Source of the DNA: Comamonas terrigena NBRC 13299 | Lineage (GTDB): Bacteria > Pseudomonadota > Gammaproteobacteria > Burkholderiales > Burkholderiaceae_C | NCBI RefSeq assembly: GCF_006740045.1 | Contig: NZ_AP019749.1 | Span: 1,321,001-1,385,000, forward strand | DNA length: 64,000 nucleotides | Direction: 5' to 3' | Shown: positions 51,798-61,000 of the stretch, piece after piece | How positions within the stretch are numbered: position 1 is the stretch's first letter | Layout: each line of letters starts with the position of its first letter | The notes under the pieces: model-generated | What the model saw: only the letters and a program-made list of their open reading frames with translations | Databases searched by the model: none | Told to the model about the DNA's origin: nothing | Translations under genes and position numbers: made by a program

Positions 51798-52796
51798 ATG
51801 AACCCCATTCCATGGCAGCGTCCCGTGCCCATGCTGTGCGGGCTGACGGCCGCCACCTTGCTGGTGGCCGCTCCGCTGGCCGCGCAGGCCGAGACCTTCC
51901 CCTCCAAGCCCGTGAACTTTGTGGTGCCGTTCCCGCCGGGCGGCCCCACCGATGCCATGGCACGCACGCTGGCCGTGGCGCTGACCGAGGCCCTGGGCCA
52001 GAGCGTGATCGTGGAGAACAAGTCCGGTGCAGGCGGCAACATTGGTGCGGACATGGTGGCCCGCGCCAAGCCCGATGGCTACACCATCATGTTCGGCACC
52101 TCGGGCCCGCTGGCCATCAACCAAAGCCTCTACACCAAGATCAGCTACGACCCGGCCACCAGCTTTGCCCCCATCATCCGCGTGGGCCACCTGCCCAACA
52201 TCCTGGTAGTGCACCCCAAGCTCCATGCCAGCACCGTGCAGCAGCTGATTGCGCAGGACAAGGCCAAGCCGGCCAGCCTGAACTACGCCTCGTCGGGCAA
52301 TGGCGCGTCCTCGCACCTGGCCGGCGTGTTGTTCAACCAGAAGGCTGGTACCCAGTTGCAGCATGTGCCTTACAAGGGCACAGGCCCCGCGCTCAACGAC
52401 CTGCTGGCCGGGCAGGTGGACATGACGTTCACCGACATCCTCACGGCCATGCCCTACATCCAGAGCGGCAAGCTCAAGGCCATTGGCGTGACCACGGACA
52501 AGCGCTCGCAGGCCATGCCGCAGATTCCCACGATTGCCGAGCAAGGTCTGCCCGGTTACGACGTGAGCGTGTTCTTTGGCGTGGTGGCTCCCAAGGGCAC
52601 CCCGGCCGATCGCATTGCCACGCTGAACCAGGCCTTCCGCAAGGCACTGGCCAGCGACAAGGTGCGCTCGGTGTTTGCCGCGCAAGGACTGGAGCCCGCA
52701 CCCGACCACAGCCCCCAGGCGCTGGGCCGCTTCATCAGCGAAGAGGTCGGCAAGTGGAAAACCGTGGTCGATGCCTCGGGTGCCAAGCTGGACTGA
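51798..52796 (+). CDS. Bug/TctC-family solute-binding protein, second of two
   Basis: A 332-residue periplasmic receptor with a signal peptide ending LAAQAET. Features are PSKPVNFVVPFPPGGPTDAM, VENKSGAGGNIGADM, AKPDGYTIMFGTSG and HVPYKGTGPALNDLLAG. ATG 51798 follows TAGGAGA. The 149-base gap before it is long for an operon, so a second promoter is possible. No TctA/TctB genes are nearby. Confidence 0.92.
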   Translation: MNPIPWQRPVPMLCGLTAATLLVAAPLAAQAETFPSKPVNFVVPFPPGGPTDAMARTLAVALTEALGQSVIVENKSGAGGNIGADMVARAKPDGYTIMFGTSGPLAINQSLYTKISYDPATSFAPIIRVGHLPNILVVHPKLHASTVQQLIAQDKAKPASLNYASSGNGASSHLAGVLFNQKAGTQLQHVPYKGTGPALNDLLAGQVDMTFTDILTAMPYIQSGKLKAIGVTTDKRSQAMPQIPTIAEQGLPGYDVSVFFGVVAPKGTPADRIATLNQAFRKALASDKVRSVFAAQGLEPAPDHSPQALGRFISEEVGKWKTVVDASGAKLD

Positions 52797-52827
52797 TGCG
52801 TACCCCCGACGACCTGTGAAAGACGCT

Positions 52828-53961
52828 ATGAACGCAACCACTGCAACGGGCATGGGGGCTGGCGCCCTGCAAGGCCTGCGCGTGCTCGACCTCTCCCGCA
52901 TCCTGGGCGGGCCGCTGTGCGGCCAGATCCTGGGAGACCACGGCGCCGATGTGCTGAAGGTGGAGCCGCCCCAGGGCGACGACACCCGTGCCTGGGGCCC
53001 GCCGTTCCAGGACGGTGTGGCCTCGTACTACCGGGGGCTGAACCGCAACAAACGCAGCCAGTGCCTGGACCTGAGCCAGCCCGCCGGCCAGGCCCGCGTG
53101 CTGGAGCTGATGGCACAGGCCGATGTGGTGGTGGAGAACTTCAAGATCGGCACCATGGAAAAATGGGGCATTGGCTGGGAACAAGTGCATGCGCGCTTTC
53201 CGGGCTTGATCTGGTGCCGGGTCAGCGGCTTCGGGGCCGATGGCCCGCTGGGAGCCTGGCCGGGCTATGACGCGGCCATCCAGGCCATGAGCGGCATCAT
53301 GAGCGTCAACGGCGAGCAGGGTGGCGAGCCGCTGCGCGTGGGGCTGCCCGTGGTGGACATGGTCACCGGCATGAATGCGGTCATCGGCGTGCTGCTGGCG
53401 CTGCAGGAACGCCAGCGCAGCGGCCTGGGCCAGCTGGTGGATGCGGCGCTGTATGACAGCGGCATCTCGCTGCTGCACCCGCATGGCGCCAACTGGTTCA
53501 TGGATGGCAAGCCGCCCCAGCGCACCGGCAATGCCCACCCCAATATCTACCCCTACGACACGCTGCAGACAGGTTCCATCCCGGTGTTCTTTGCTGTGGG
53601 CAATGACCGCCAGTTCGGTCTGCTGTGCGGCCACATCGGCTGCCCGCAACTGGCCGAAGACCCGCGCTTTGCCACGGCGGGCCAGCGCTCGGTGCACCGC
53701 GCCATGCTCAAGCCGCTGCTGGAGCAGCAGCTGGCCGCCTTCGAGGGCGAGCAACTGGCCACGGACCTGATGGCCATTGGCGTGCCGGCAGCGCCCGTGC
53801 AGTCAGTGGATGCGGCTTTGCAGCATCCGCACACGCTGCACCGCGAGATGGTGGTGGACCTGCCGGGCTACCGGGGCATTGGGGCGCCGGTCAAGCTCAG
53901 CCGCACCCCGGCCACCTACCGGCTGGCTCCCCTCACGCCCGGAGAGGACTTTGTGGTGTGA
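52828..53961 (+). CDS. CaiB/BaiF family III CoA-transferase
   Basis: A 377-residue CoA-transferase with LQGLRVLDLSRILGGPLCGQ, LGDHGADVLKVEPP and the probable catalytic Asp in WPGYDAAIQAMSG. It starts 31 bases after the second Bug gene. By context it would activate the imported acid as its CoA ester for the acyl-CoA dehydrogenase four genes upstream in the same unit. GTG 52816 is an alternative start. Confidence 0.92.
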   Translation: MNATTATGMGAGALQGLRVLDLSRILGGPLCGQILGDHGADVLKVEPPQGDDTRAWGPPFQDGVASYYRGLNRNKRSQCLDLSQPAGQARVLELMAQADVVVENFKIGTMEKWGIGWEQVHARFPGLIWCRVSGFGADGPLGAWPGYDAAIQAMSGIMSVNGEQGGEPLRVGLPVVDMVTGMNAVIGVLLALQERQRSGLGQLVDAALYDSGISLLHPHGANWFMDGKPPQRTGNAHPNIYPYDTLQTGSIPVFFAVGNDRQFGLLCGHIGCPQLAEDPRFATAGQRSVHRAMLKPLLEQQLAAFEGEQLATDLMAIGVPAAPVQSVDAALQHPHTLHREMVVDLPGYRGIGAPVKLSRTPATYRLAPLTPGEDFVV

Positions 53962-53984
53962 CGCGGTGCCGCCAGGGCACACCC

Positions 53985-54008
53985 AAAGGAGTCGAAGGGC
54001 TCCTTTTT
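53985..54008. terminator. Terminator at the end of the CoA-transferase operon
   Basis: AAAGGAG / CTCCTTT stem with an eight-base loop and T5 on the plus strand. It lies between convergent genes ending at 53961 and 54032. Confidence 0.65.
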
Positions 54009-54031
54009 CATGAGCTATTCAAGCTCAGCCA

Positions 54032-55138
54032 CTATGCCTGGAACAGTTTTTTGGCCCCATGCGGCTGGCAGCGCAGATACTGCGGTGCCGCATGCACGGT
54101 GGCACCCAGCTGGCGTGCAGCCTCCCAGGGCCAGCGCGGCTGGTAGAGCATGGCGCGGGCGATGCCCACTGCATCGGCCTGGCCGGTCTGCACAATGTGC
54201 TCGGCCTGCTGCGGGTCGGTGATCAGACCCACGGCAATCACCGGCATGCGGCCTTCCAGGCGGTCCTTCAGTGCTTCGGCCAGCGGAACCTGGTAGCCGG
54301 GGCCCACCGGAATCTTCTGGTCCGGGTGCAGCGCGGCACTGGAGACATGCAGAAAATCGCAGCCGCGTGCGGCCAGTTCCTGGGCTAGGTGCTGGCTCTG
54401 CGCCAGGTCCCAGCCGGCAGGCTCCATCCAGTCGGTGGCGCTGATGCGTACGCCCACGGCCATGGACGCATCCACGGCGGTGCGCACGGCCTCGAACACT
54501 TCCAGCGTCAGGCGCATGCGGTTGTCCAGGCTGCCGCCGTACTGGTCGGTGCGCTGGTTGGACAGCGGCGACAGGAACTGGTGCAGCAGATAACCGTGGG
54601 CGGCGTGGATCTCGATGGCGTCCAGTCCCAGTTGCCGGGCGCGCAGGGCGGCATCCACAAAGGCCTGGGTGATCTCGGCAATGTCCTGCAGTGACGCGGC
54701 CTGGGGCTGCGGATCGGTGGGGGCAAAAGGTATGGCGCTGGCGCTGACCGTGGGCCAGGCCTGGGCATCGTCCGCCGGCAGCGCTCCGCCACCCTCCCAG
54801 GGGCGGCGGCAGCTGGCCTTGCGCCCGGCATGGGCCAGCTGTATGCACACCGGCATAGGGCTGAAACGGCGCATGTGGTGCACCACCGGGCGCAATGCGT
54901 CGGTATGGGCATCGCTCCACAGCCCCAGGTCATGGGCACTGATGCGCCCGCGCGCTTCCACTGCCGTGGCCTCCAGCACCAGCAGACCGGCTCCCGACTG
55001 GGACAGGTTGCCGTAGTGCATCACATGAAAGTCGTTGGCCAGCCCGTCCTGCGCGGAATACATGCACATTGGGGGAATGACGATGCGGTTGGCCAGCTGC
55101 AACGGGCCGAAGGCGATGGGGGAGAACAGGGCAGACAT
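54032..55138 (-). CDS. YqjM-like old yellow enzyme (NADH:flavin oxidoreductase)
   Basis: FMN ene-reductase of 368 residues. The N-terminal PPMCMYSAQDG carries Cys25 and Tyr27 at the positions that mark the YqjM (thermophilic-like) class. The flavin-site IHAAHGYLLHQFLSP and SNQRTDQYGGSLDNR are intact, as is the late AIARAMLYQPRWP-type end. It reduces activated C=C bonds with NAD(P)H. ATG 55138 starts MSALFSPIAFGPLQLANR. It is divergent from the TolC-like gene. Confidence 0.94.
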   Translation of the reverse strand: MSALFSPIAFGPLQLANRIVIPPMCMYSAQDGLANDFHVMHYGNLSQSGAGLLVLEATAVEARGRISAHDLGLWSDAHTDALRPVVHHMRRFSPMPVCIQLAHAGRKASCRRPWEGGGALPADDAQAWPTVSASAIPFAPTDPQPQAASLQDIAEITQAFVDAALRARQLGLDAIEIHAAHGYLLHQFLSPLSNQRTDQYGGSLDNRMRLTLEVFEAVRTAVDASMAVGVRISATDWMEPAGWDLAQSQHLAQELAARGCDFLHVSSAALHPDQKIPVGPGYQVPLAEALKDRLEGRMPVIAVGLITDPQQAEHIVQTGQADAVGIARAMLYQPRWPWEAARQLGATVHAAPQYLRCQPHGAKKLFQA

Positions 55139-55502
55139 GAAAAGAGGGGGATGTGTATCAACAACAGTGCACTGCAGCATGACACAGACAGGAGATGTCG
55201 CGCGTCCGATGCATGACAGCGTGCGCAGAAATGGCGTGACGCTGGAAGTTTGAAGTATTTGGGAATCGATCTTTGTTTTCGGGTAGTAAAAATTCAATGC
55301 AAAAGGGCGGATATACCTAAATCTGGTGATTGCCGGTGGGAGCACCGGTGGCTACCATGACAAAAATTTACAAAATTAACAGCCGCTGAGGGATGGCTCT
55401 GTGTAGAGAAACGCGGTCTGTGCAGGGTTTGCTGTGGACAGTTTGTGCCCGCCTCCTGCCAGTGGCTGCTTTGGTGTTTCGATTCCATCTCAACCCGCCA
55501 CC
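55139..55502. other. Divergent region upstream of the secretion/adhesin cluster
   Basis: A 364-base gap with no gene. It is AT-rich from about 55240 to 55385, unlike its surroundings. It holds an inverted repeat CCGGTG-N4-CACCGG at 55333-55348, next to runs of A and T that could serve as promoter elements for the TolC-like gene. Confidence 0.5.
55333..55348. promoter_or_regulatory. Inverted repeat upstream of the TolC-like gene
   Basis: CCGGTG and CACCGG around GGAG, 155 bases before the start codon. It could be an operator or a small RNA hairpin; no T-run follows, so it is not a terminator. Confidence 0.3.
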
Positions 55503-57038
55503 ATGCAAGACCACTCTGTTTCCCTCTCCTGGCTGCCTCTGGCACGCCGCGCCGCCCTGGTTCTGGGCACGGGCGCTGTGCTCACCGGCTGCGCCAGCTT
55601 CAACGCCCAGCCCCTGACCGACGACGAGCTGCGCAGCCAGGTGCAGGCCGACCGCCAGCAACTGACGCAGGACGTGGCCCCGCTGCCCGCCATCGTCACG
55701 CTGGAGGAAGCCATTGCCCGCGCCATCAAGTACAACGCCGTGCAGCGCCTGCGCGCCATGGAAGAGGCCGTGGCCCAGGGAACCTACCAGGTCTCCAAAT
55801 TCGACATGCTGCCCAAGCTGGTGGCCTCGGCGGGCTACCGCTACCGTGACGAAGAGCTGATCACCCGCAGCCAGGACTCGGTCACCGGTCGTCCCTCGCT
55901 GGCCAACCCCTATATCTCCACCGACCGGGAAGCCACGCTGTACTCGCTGGGCTTTTCCTGGAGCCTGTTGGACTTCGGCCAAAGCTATTACGCCGCCCGC
56001 CAGAACGCCGACCGTGCGCTGATTGCCGAAGAACGCCGCCGCAAGGCCCTGCACAACCTGGTGCAGGAAGTGCGCACCGCCTACTGGCGTGTGGCCGCCC
56101 ACCAGGCGCTGCAGGCGCCGCTGCGCACGGCCAGCCAGGCTGCGGATCTGGCGCTGACCGACGTGCGCAAGGTCGAAGCCGAAAAACTGCGCTCGCCGGT
56201 GGAGCCGCTGCGCTACCAGCGCCAGTTGCTGGAAAACCTGCGCCTGCTGGAAGTGATCGAGCAGGAGCTCTCGCCCGCGCGCCTGGAACTGGCGGCCCTG
56301 ATGGGCATGGCCCCCGGCCAGGCAGCCACGGCCTGGCGCGTGGCCGAGCCTGCGCAAGGCACGTCCTCCACCTGGCTGCAGCGCCCAGTGGAAGACATGG
56401 AAGCGCTGGCCCTGGTGCGCAACCCCGACCTGCGTGAAAGCCAGTACGGTGCCCGCATTGCCCGCGAAGAGACCAAGCGCGTGATGCTGCGCATGTTCCC
56501 CGGCCTGTCCTTCAACTACGCCGCCAACCACAGCACAGACAGCTTCCTGATCAACGACAGCTGGCGCGAAGCCGGGCTGCAGATCTCGTTCAACCTGCTG
56601 GGTCTGCTGTCGGTGCCGGCGCAAAAGCGCCTGGCCGATGCCGGTGTGGCCCTGGCCGACCAGAAACGCATGGCCACGCAGATGGCGGTGCTCAGCCAGC
56701 TGCACATCGCCCGCCTGCAGTTTGCCAACGCTGCCCACCAGTACGAGCGCGCCGACGCCATTGCGGCGGTGGACCAGCGCTTGGCCGAGCACGTGGACAA
56801 CCTGGTCAAGGTGGACAAGCAGACCCGCCAGGACAGCGTGGCACAGCAGACCGCGTCCATCCTGTCCACGCTGCGGCGCTACCAGGCGCTGGCGGCGCTG
56901 CAGTCGGCAGGTTCGCGCCTGCAGGCCACGCTGGGGCTGGAGCCGGTGATCGAAGGCTCTGACAAACTGCCGCTGCCCGAGCTGACCAGCGCCGTCGGCC
57001 AGGCGCTGCAGCGCTGGGAAGCGGGGCAGCTGCAATGA
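55503..57038 (+). CDS. TolC-family outer-membrane efflux/secretion lipoprotein
   Basis: A 511-residue outer-membrane factor with a lipobox LTGC (after LVLGTGAVLTGC). The two OEP repeats of long helices and strands follow, including TLEEAIARAIKYN, AYWRVAAHQ and the second-half DLRESQYGARIAREETKRV. It should form the trimeric exit duct for a type I-like or RND-like system. Its stop overlaps the start of the HlyD-type gene by four bases, so the two are coupled. Confidence 0.92.
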   Translation: MQDHSVSLSWLPLARRAALVLGTGAVLTGCASFNAQPLTDDELRSQVQADRQQLTQDVAPLPAIVTLEEAIARAIKYNAVQRLRAMEEAVAQGTYQVSKFDMLPKLVASAGYRYRDEELITRSQDSVTGRPSLANPYISTDREATLYSLGFSWSLLDFGQSYYAARQNADRALIAEERRRKALHNLVQEVRTAYWRVAAHQALQAPLRTASQAADLALTDVRKVEAEKLRSPVEPLRYQRQLLENLRLLEVIEQELSPARLELAALMGMAPGQAATAWRVAEPAQGTSSTWLQRPVEDMEALALVRNPDLRESQYGARIAREETKRVMLRMFPGLSFNYAANHSTDSFLINDSWREAGLQISFNLLGLLSVPAQKRLADAGVALADQKRMATQMAVLSQLHIARLQFANAAHQYERADAIAAVDQRLAEHVDNLVKVDKQTRQDSVAQQTASILSTLRRYQALAALQSAGSRLQATLGLEPVIEGSDKLPLPELTSAVGQALQRWEAGQLQ

Positions 57039-57868
57039 TGCGATTGCAAGGGTTGCGCAGCGGCGCACTGGGAATGGCCTGCTGCGGTGTGGTGCTGGCG
57101 GCGGGTGCGCAGACAGCGCCGGCGCCTCCCACTTCCACGACTGCCCCTGTCGCCAAGAAGCCTGCAGCCGCGCTGCCGGGCGTGGGCAGTGCGCTGGAGC
57201 AGCGCGACATCCGCGCCCAGCTGGCGCCGCGCCGCTACACCACCTTGGCCGCCGAGATCGGTGCCAAGGTGCAGCGCCTGCCGGTGGTGGAAGGCGCAGC
57301 CTTCCGCCGGGGCCAGTTGCTGGTGCAGTTTGACTGCAGCCTGCAGCAGGCCCAGCTGAACAAGGCCCAGGCCGGTGTGGATGCGACCGAGAAAACCTGG
57401 CGTGCCAACCAGCGCCTGGCCGAGCTGAATTCGGTGGGCAAGATCGAGCTGGACACCTCGCATGCCGAATGGAACAAGGCCCGCGCCGACCTGTCGGCCA
57501 ACCGCAGCCTGCTGGGCAAATGCCAGATCAGCGCGCCCTATGCCGGCCGCATTGCTGAGCAAAAAATCCGCGAGCAGCAGTACGCCCAGCCTGGTCAGGC
57601 TCTGCTGGACATCATCGACGACAGCGTGCTAGAGCTGGAGTTTTTGGTGCCTTCGCGCTGGCTGAGCTGGCTGCAGCAGGGCACGGCCTTCGAGGTGCGC
57701 ATTGACGAAACCGGTAAGACCTACCCCGCCAAGGTGCAGCGCCTGGCCGCGCGGGTGGACCCGGTGAGCCAGTCCATCAAGGTCAACGCCGCCATCCACG
57801 GCAAGTTCCCCGAGTTGATTGCCGGCATGAGCGGGCAGGTGCTGATGGCGCCGCCTGCGCAGAAGTAA
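57035..57868 (+). CDS. Short HlyD/RND-type periplasmic adaptor
   Basis: A 277-residue adaptor with a signal peptide ending near GAQTAPAPP. The biotinyl-lipoyl-like halves are LVQFDCSLQQAQLNKAQAG and ISAPYAGRIAEQKIREQQ, with a short coiled hairpin between and a beta-barrel (LLDIIDDSVLELEFLVPSRW). It is much shorter than the 400-residue LapC/HlyD adaptors of type I systems. It is coupled to the TolC-like gene and followed after 217 bases by the giant adhesin gene. No ABC ATPase is seen inside the window. Confidence 0.88.
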   Translation: MMRLQGLRSGALGMACCGVVLAAGAQTAPAPPTSTTAPVAKKPAAALPGVGSALEQRDIRAQLAPRRYTTLAAEIGAKVQRLPVVEGAAFRRGQLLVQFDCSLQQAQLNKAQAGVDATEKTWRANQRLAELNSVGKIELDTSHAEWNKARADLSANRSLLGKCQISAPYAGRIAEQKIREQQYAQPGQALLDIIDDSVLELEFLVPSRWLSWLQQGTAFEVRIDETGKTYPAKVQRLAARVDPVSQSIKVNAAIHGKFPELIAGMSGQVLMAPPAQK

Positions 57869-58085
57869 GACCCAAGACCGCCGTGGAAGGAGCAGCCTGT
57901 GCGCATGTCTGACAGATAGATAGCCCGCAGCTTGCTTCGACCAAGAAATCCGGGCCGGGCCTGCTGCCACCGAAGTGACCGGTGTGCAGCGGGCTTCAGC
58001 CCCCCGTATTCCGTGCCAGTGCCCTTGCAAGTGCCGTCCGTGAGCCCGAGAAAGGGCCGCCCAGGCAAAAAGGAAGGATGATTCG

Positions 58086-61000
58086 ATGACCGCCCACAAC
58101 CGCCCCTTCTGGCGCCGCCTGGCGCAAGCTGCTGCCAAACCTGCGACTGTCAGAGCCGCTGCATCTGCCCACACCGCCCCAGCCGGGCTGGTTAGCCCCA
58201 TGCGCCCCCTGGCGCTGGAGCAGCGCTTCATGTTCGACGGCGCGGGTGCGGCCGACGCTGCGCATGCAGTGGTGGACGGCGCCACGGCCACCGATGCCGC
58301 GGCAGACACCGCCGGCGCGTTGCGCCATGCGCTGATGGCAGAGGCACCTGCAGTCGGCAGCCCGCGGCAAGAAATCGCCTTTATAGATGGTCAAGTCCAG
58401 GACTACCAGCAACTGTTGGCGGGGATCAAACCAGGCACCGAGGTGGTGGTGCTCGACCCCAAGAGCGATGGCCTGAAGCAAATCAGCGGCTACTTGGCGG
58501 GACGCTCCGGCATCGATGCCATTCATATCGTCAGTCACGGGCTGTCCGGACAGGTGACGCTTGGCAGCCTTACCTTCGATAAAGCAAGCTTGGACGCACG
58601 TGCAACCGACTTGGCACAGATCGGGCAGAGCCTCGATGTCGATGGCGACATTCTCTTCTATGGCTGCGATGTCGGCAGCGGTGCCGCCGGACAGGCGTTC
58701 ATCAACCAGATCGCCCAATTTACCGGCGCAGATGTAGCCGCCTCCAACGATGTGACCGGCTCCACCTCCCAAGGCGGAGACTGGACACTGGAAGTCACCA
58801 GTGGCTCGATCGAGGCAGTAACACCATTCTCCGTATCGGCCCAACAGGCCTTCGGTGGGCGGTTGTTCGCGGGGACGCTCAATTTTAGCGGCCCGGATAC
58901 ATATCTCGGCATGACGGTAACGGATGGGCAAGCCAATTCCATTGACATTCCCGGTGTAGTGATCGAGATCTATTCGGCGGATTCGGGTAATACGAACAGT
59001 AACTCTCCGTGGGAGTACTACAGCACCTTCTTCGGTCCAAACTCTGACGGAATCGTCGATAGCTCTGGTGACGGAACGCCGATCATCATCATCCGCAGCC
59101 AGAACGGAGCTGATTTCTCCTTCACCGGTATCAAGATCGTCGACTATCTGGGCACTCATCCGCAGATCACCTTCGAAGCCTTCCGTGATGGTGTCTCGCA
59201 GGGTAGCGTGACGCTGGCGACGGACAGTCTCGACTACATATCCGATTTCACCCAATCCAACGGGCTGACCGCGTCGATCTTCCAAAACGTCGACGAGATC
59301 CGTATCTCGGATCCCTCTTCCGGCAATGGCAATCTGTATGTCGCGCTCGACAACATCGGCTTCGCCGATGTGCCGCGCCCCGCCCTGGTGTCGGCAACGT
59401 TCTCCGATAACAACCTGAAGATCGGCGAGACCTCCTCCGTCACCTTCACTTTCAACATGGCGGTGACGGGTTTCACTACTGCCGACCTGATCGTGCCCAA
59501 CGGCAGCATCAACGGCTTGAGCAGCTCCGATGGAGGCCTCACCTGGACCGGCCTGTTCACCCCCGACGCAAGCGTCACCGACAGCACCAACGTCATCACC
59601 GTTAACCTCAGCGGTGTCACTGGAGTCAGTACCTCCCTTGCAGGTATCGGAGCCGCCGACTCCAGCAACTACGCCATCGACACCCTGGCACCCAGCGTCA
59701 CATCGGTGACCTCCAGCACTGCCAACGGTACCTACAAGGCAGGGGATGTGATTTCCGTACAGGTGAGCTTTTTTGAGAATGTCACTGTCACCGGCACCCC
59801 TCAGTTGACGCTGGAGACTGGCAGTACTGACAGGGTGATCAACTACACCAGCGGTTCGGGCACCAATACGCTGACCTTCAGCTATACCGTGCAAGCTGGC
59901 GACGCCAGTTTGGATTTGGACTACATCAGCATTGGAGCCCTGGCGCTCAATGGAGGCACGGTCCGGGATGCTGCAGGCAATGACGCCACGCTAACCCTGG
60001 CACAGCCGGGGACATCGGGCTCATTGGGAGCGAACAAAAGCTTAATCATCGATGCGGTCCCGCCGACCACCACGGTGTCCAGTCTCAATTTCTCCAACGA
60101 TACGGGGAGTTCAGGCAGCGACTTCATCACCAATGTTGCCTCGCAAACCATCAGCGGCACGCTGTCAGCCAATCTGCAGTCTGGTGAGGCGGTGTATGTC
60201 TCCATCAACAACGGCGCGACGTGGACTGCCGCCAGCGCTACCGTGGGCCAGAACAGCTGGTCACTGGCTGGCGTCACACTGAGTACTAGCAGTACCCTGC
60301 GCGTAAAAGTCAGTGATGCCGCTGGCAATGACGGTACGGTGCACTCTCAGTCTTACACCTACGACACCACGTCACCCACTACCAGCTTCAGCGGCCTGAC
60401 TTTCTCCAACGACAGCGGTACCTTCGGCGACTTCATTACCAACAACGCCAGCCAGACCATCACTGCCACGCTGAGTGCCAGCCTTGCCGCTGGCGACGTT
60501 CTGCATGGTTCGCTGGATGGTGGCAATACCTGGTCCGACATCACCAGCAAAGTCAGTGGCACGACGTTGAGCTGGAATGGCGTCACCCTGGCAGGCAGCG
60601 GCTCTTTGCAGCTGCGGGTGATGGATGCCGCTGGCAACACGGGACCCGTGAGAAGCCAAGCCTACGTGCTGGATACCGGCGTGCCCAGCGCTCCATCTAC
60701 GCCGATACTGAACGGCGCCAGCGATACCGGAATTTCCAATGGCGATGGCATCACCAGCGACACCACTCCGACCTTCACCGGCGTGGCCGAAAGCGGCAGC
60801 ACCGTGAAGATCTATGACGGCGCCACCTTGCTGGGCAGCGTGACCGCTACCGGTGGCACCTGGAGCTATACCACCACCACGTTGAGCGAAGGCAGCCACT
60901 CCATCACCGCCACCGCCACCGACGCAGCAGGGAATGTGTCGGCTGCTTCTGCAGGCCGGGTGGTGACCATCGATGCGACAGCACCTTCCGTGAGTATGGT

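Noticed and set aside
57940..58075. Possible c-di-GMP (GEMM) riboswitch before the adhesin gene
   Set aside because: A few fragments look similar (CGAGAAAGGG, GCAAAA), but the conserved core order and tetraloop receptor do not fit.
57996..59894. A 632-residue minus-strand open frame and other minus frames under the adhesin
   Set aside because: They mirror the repetitive adhesin coding sequence. The plus frame is continuous over 1971 codons with recognisable domains.
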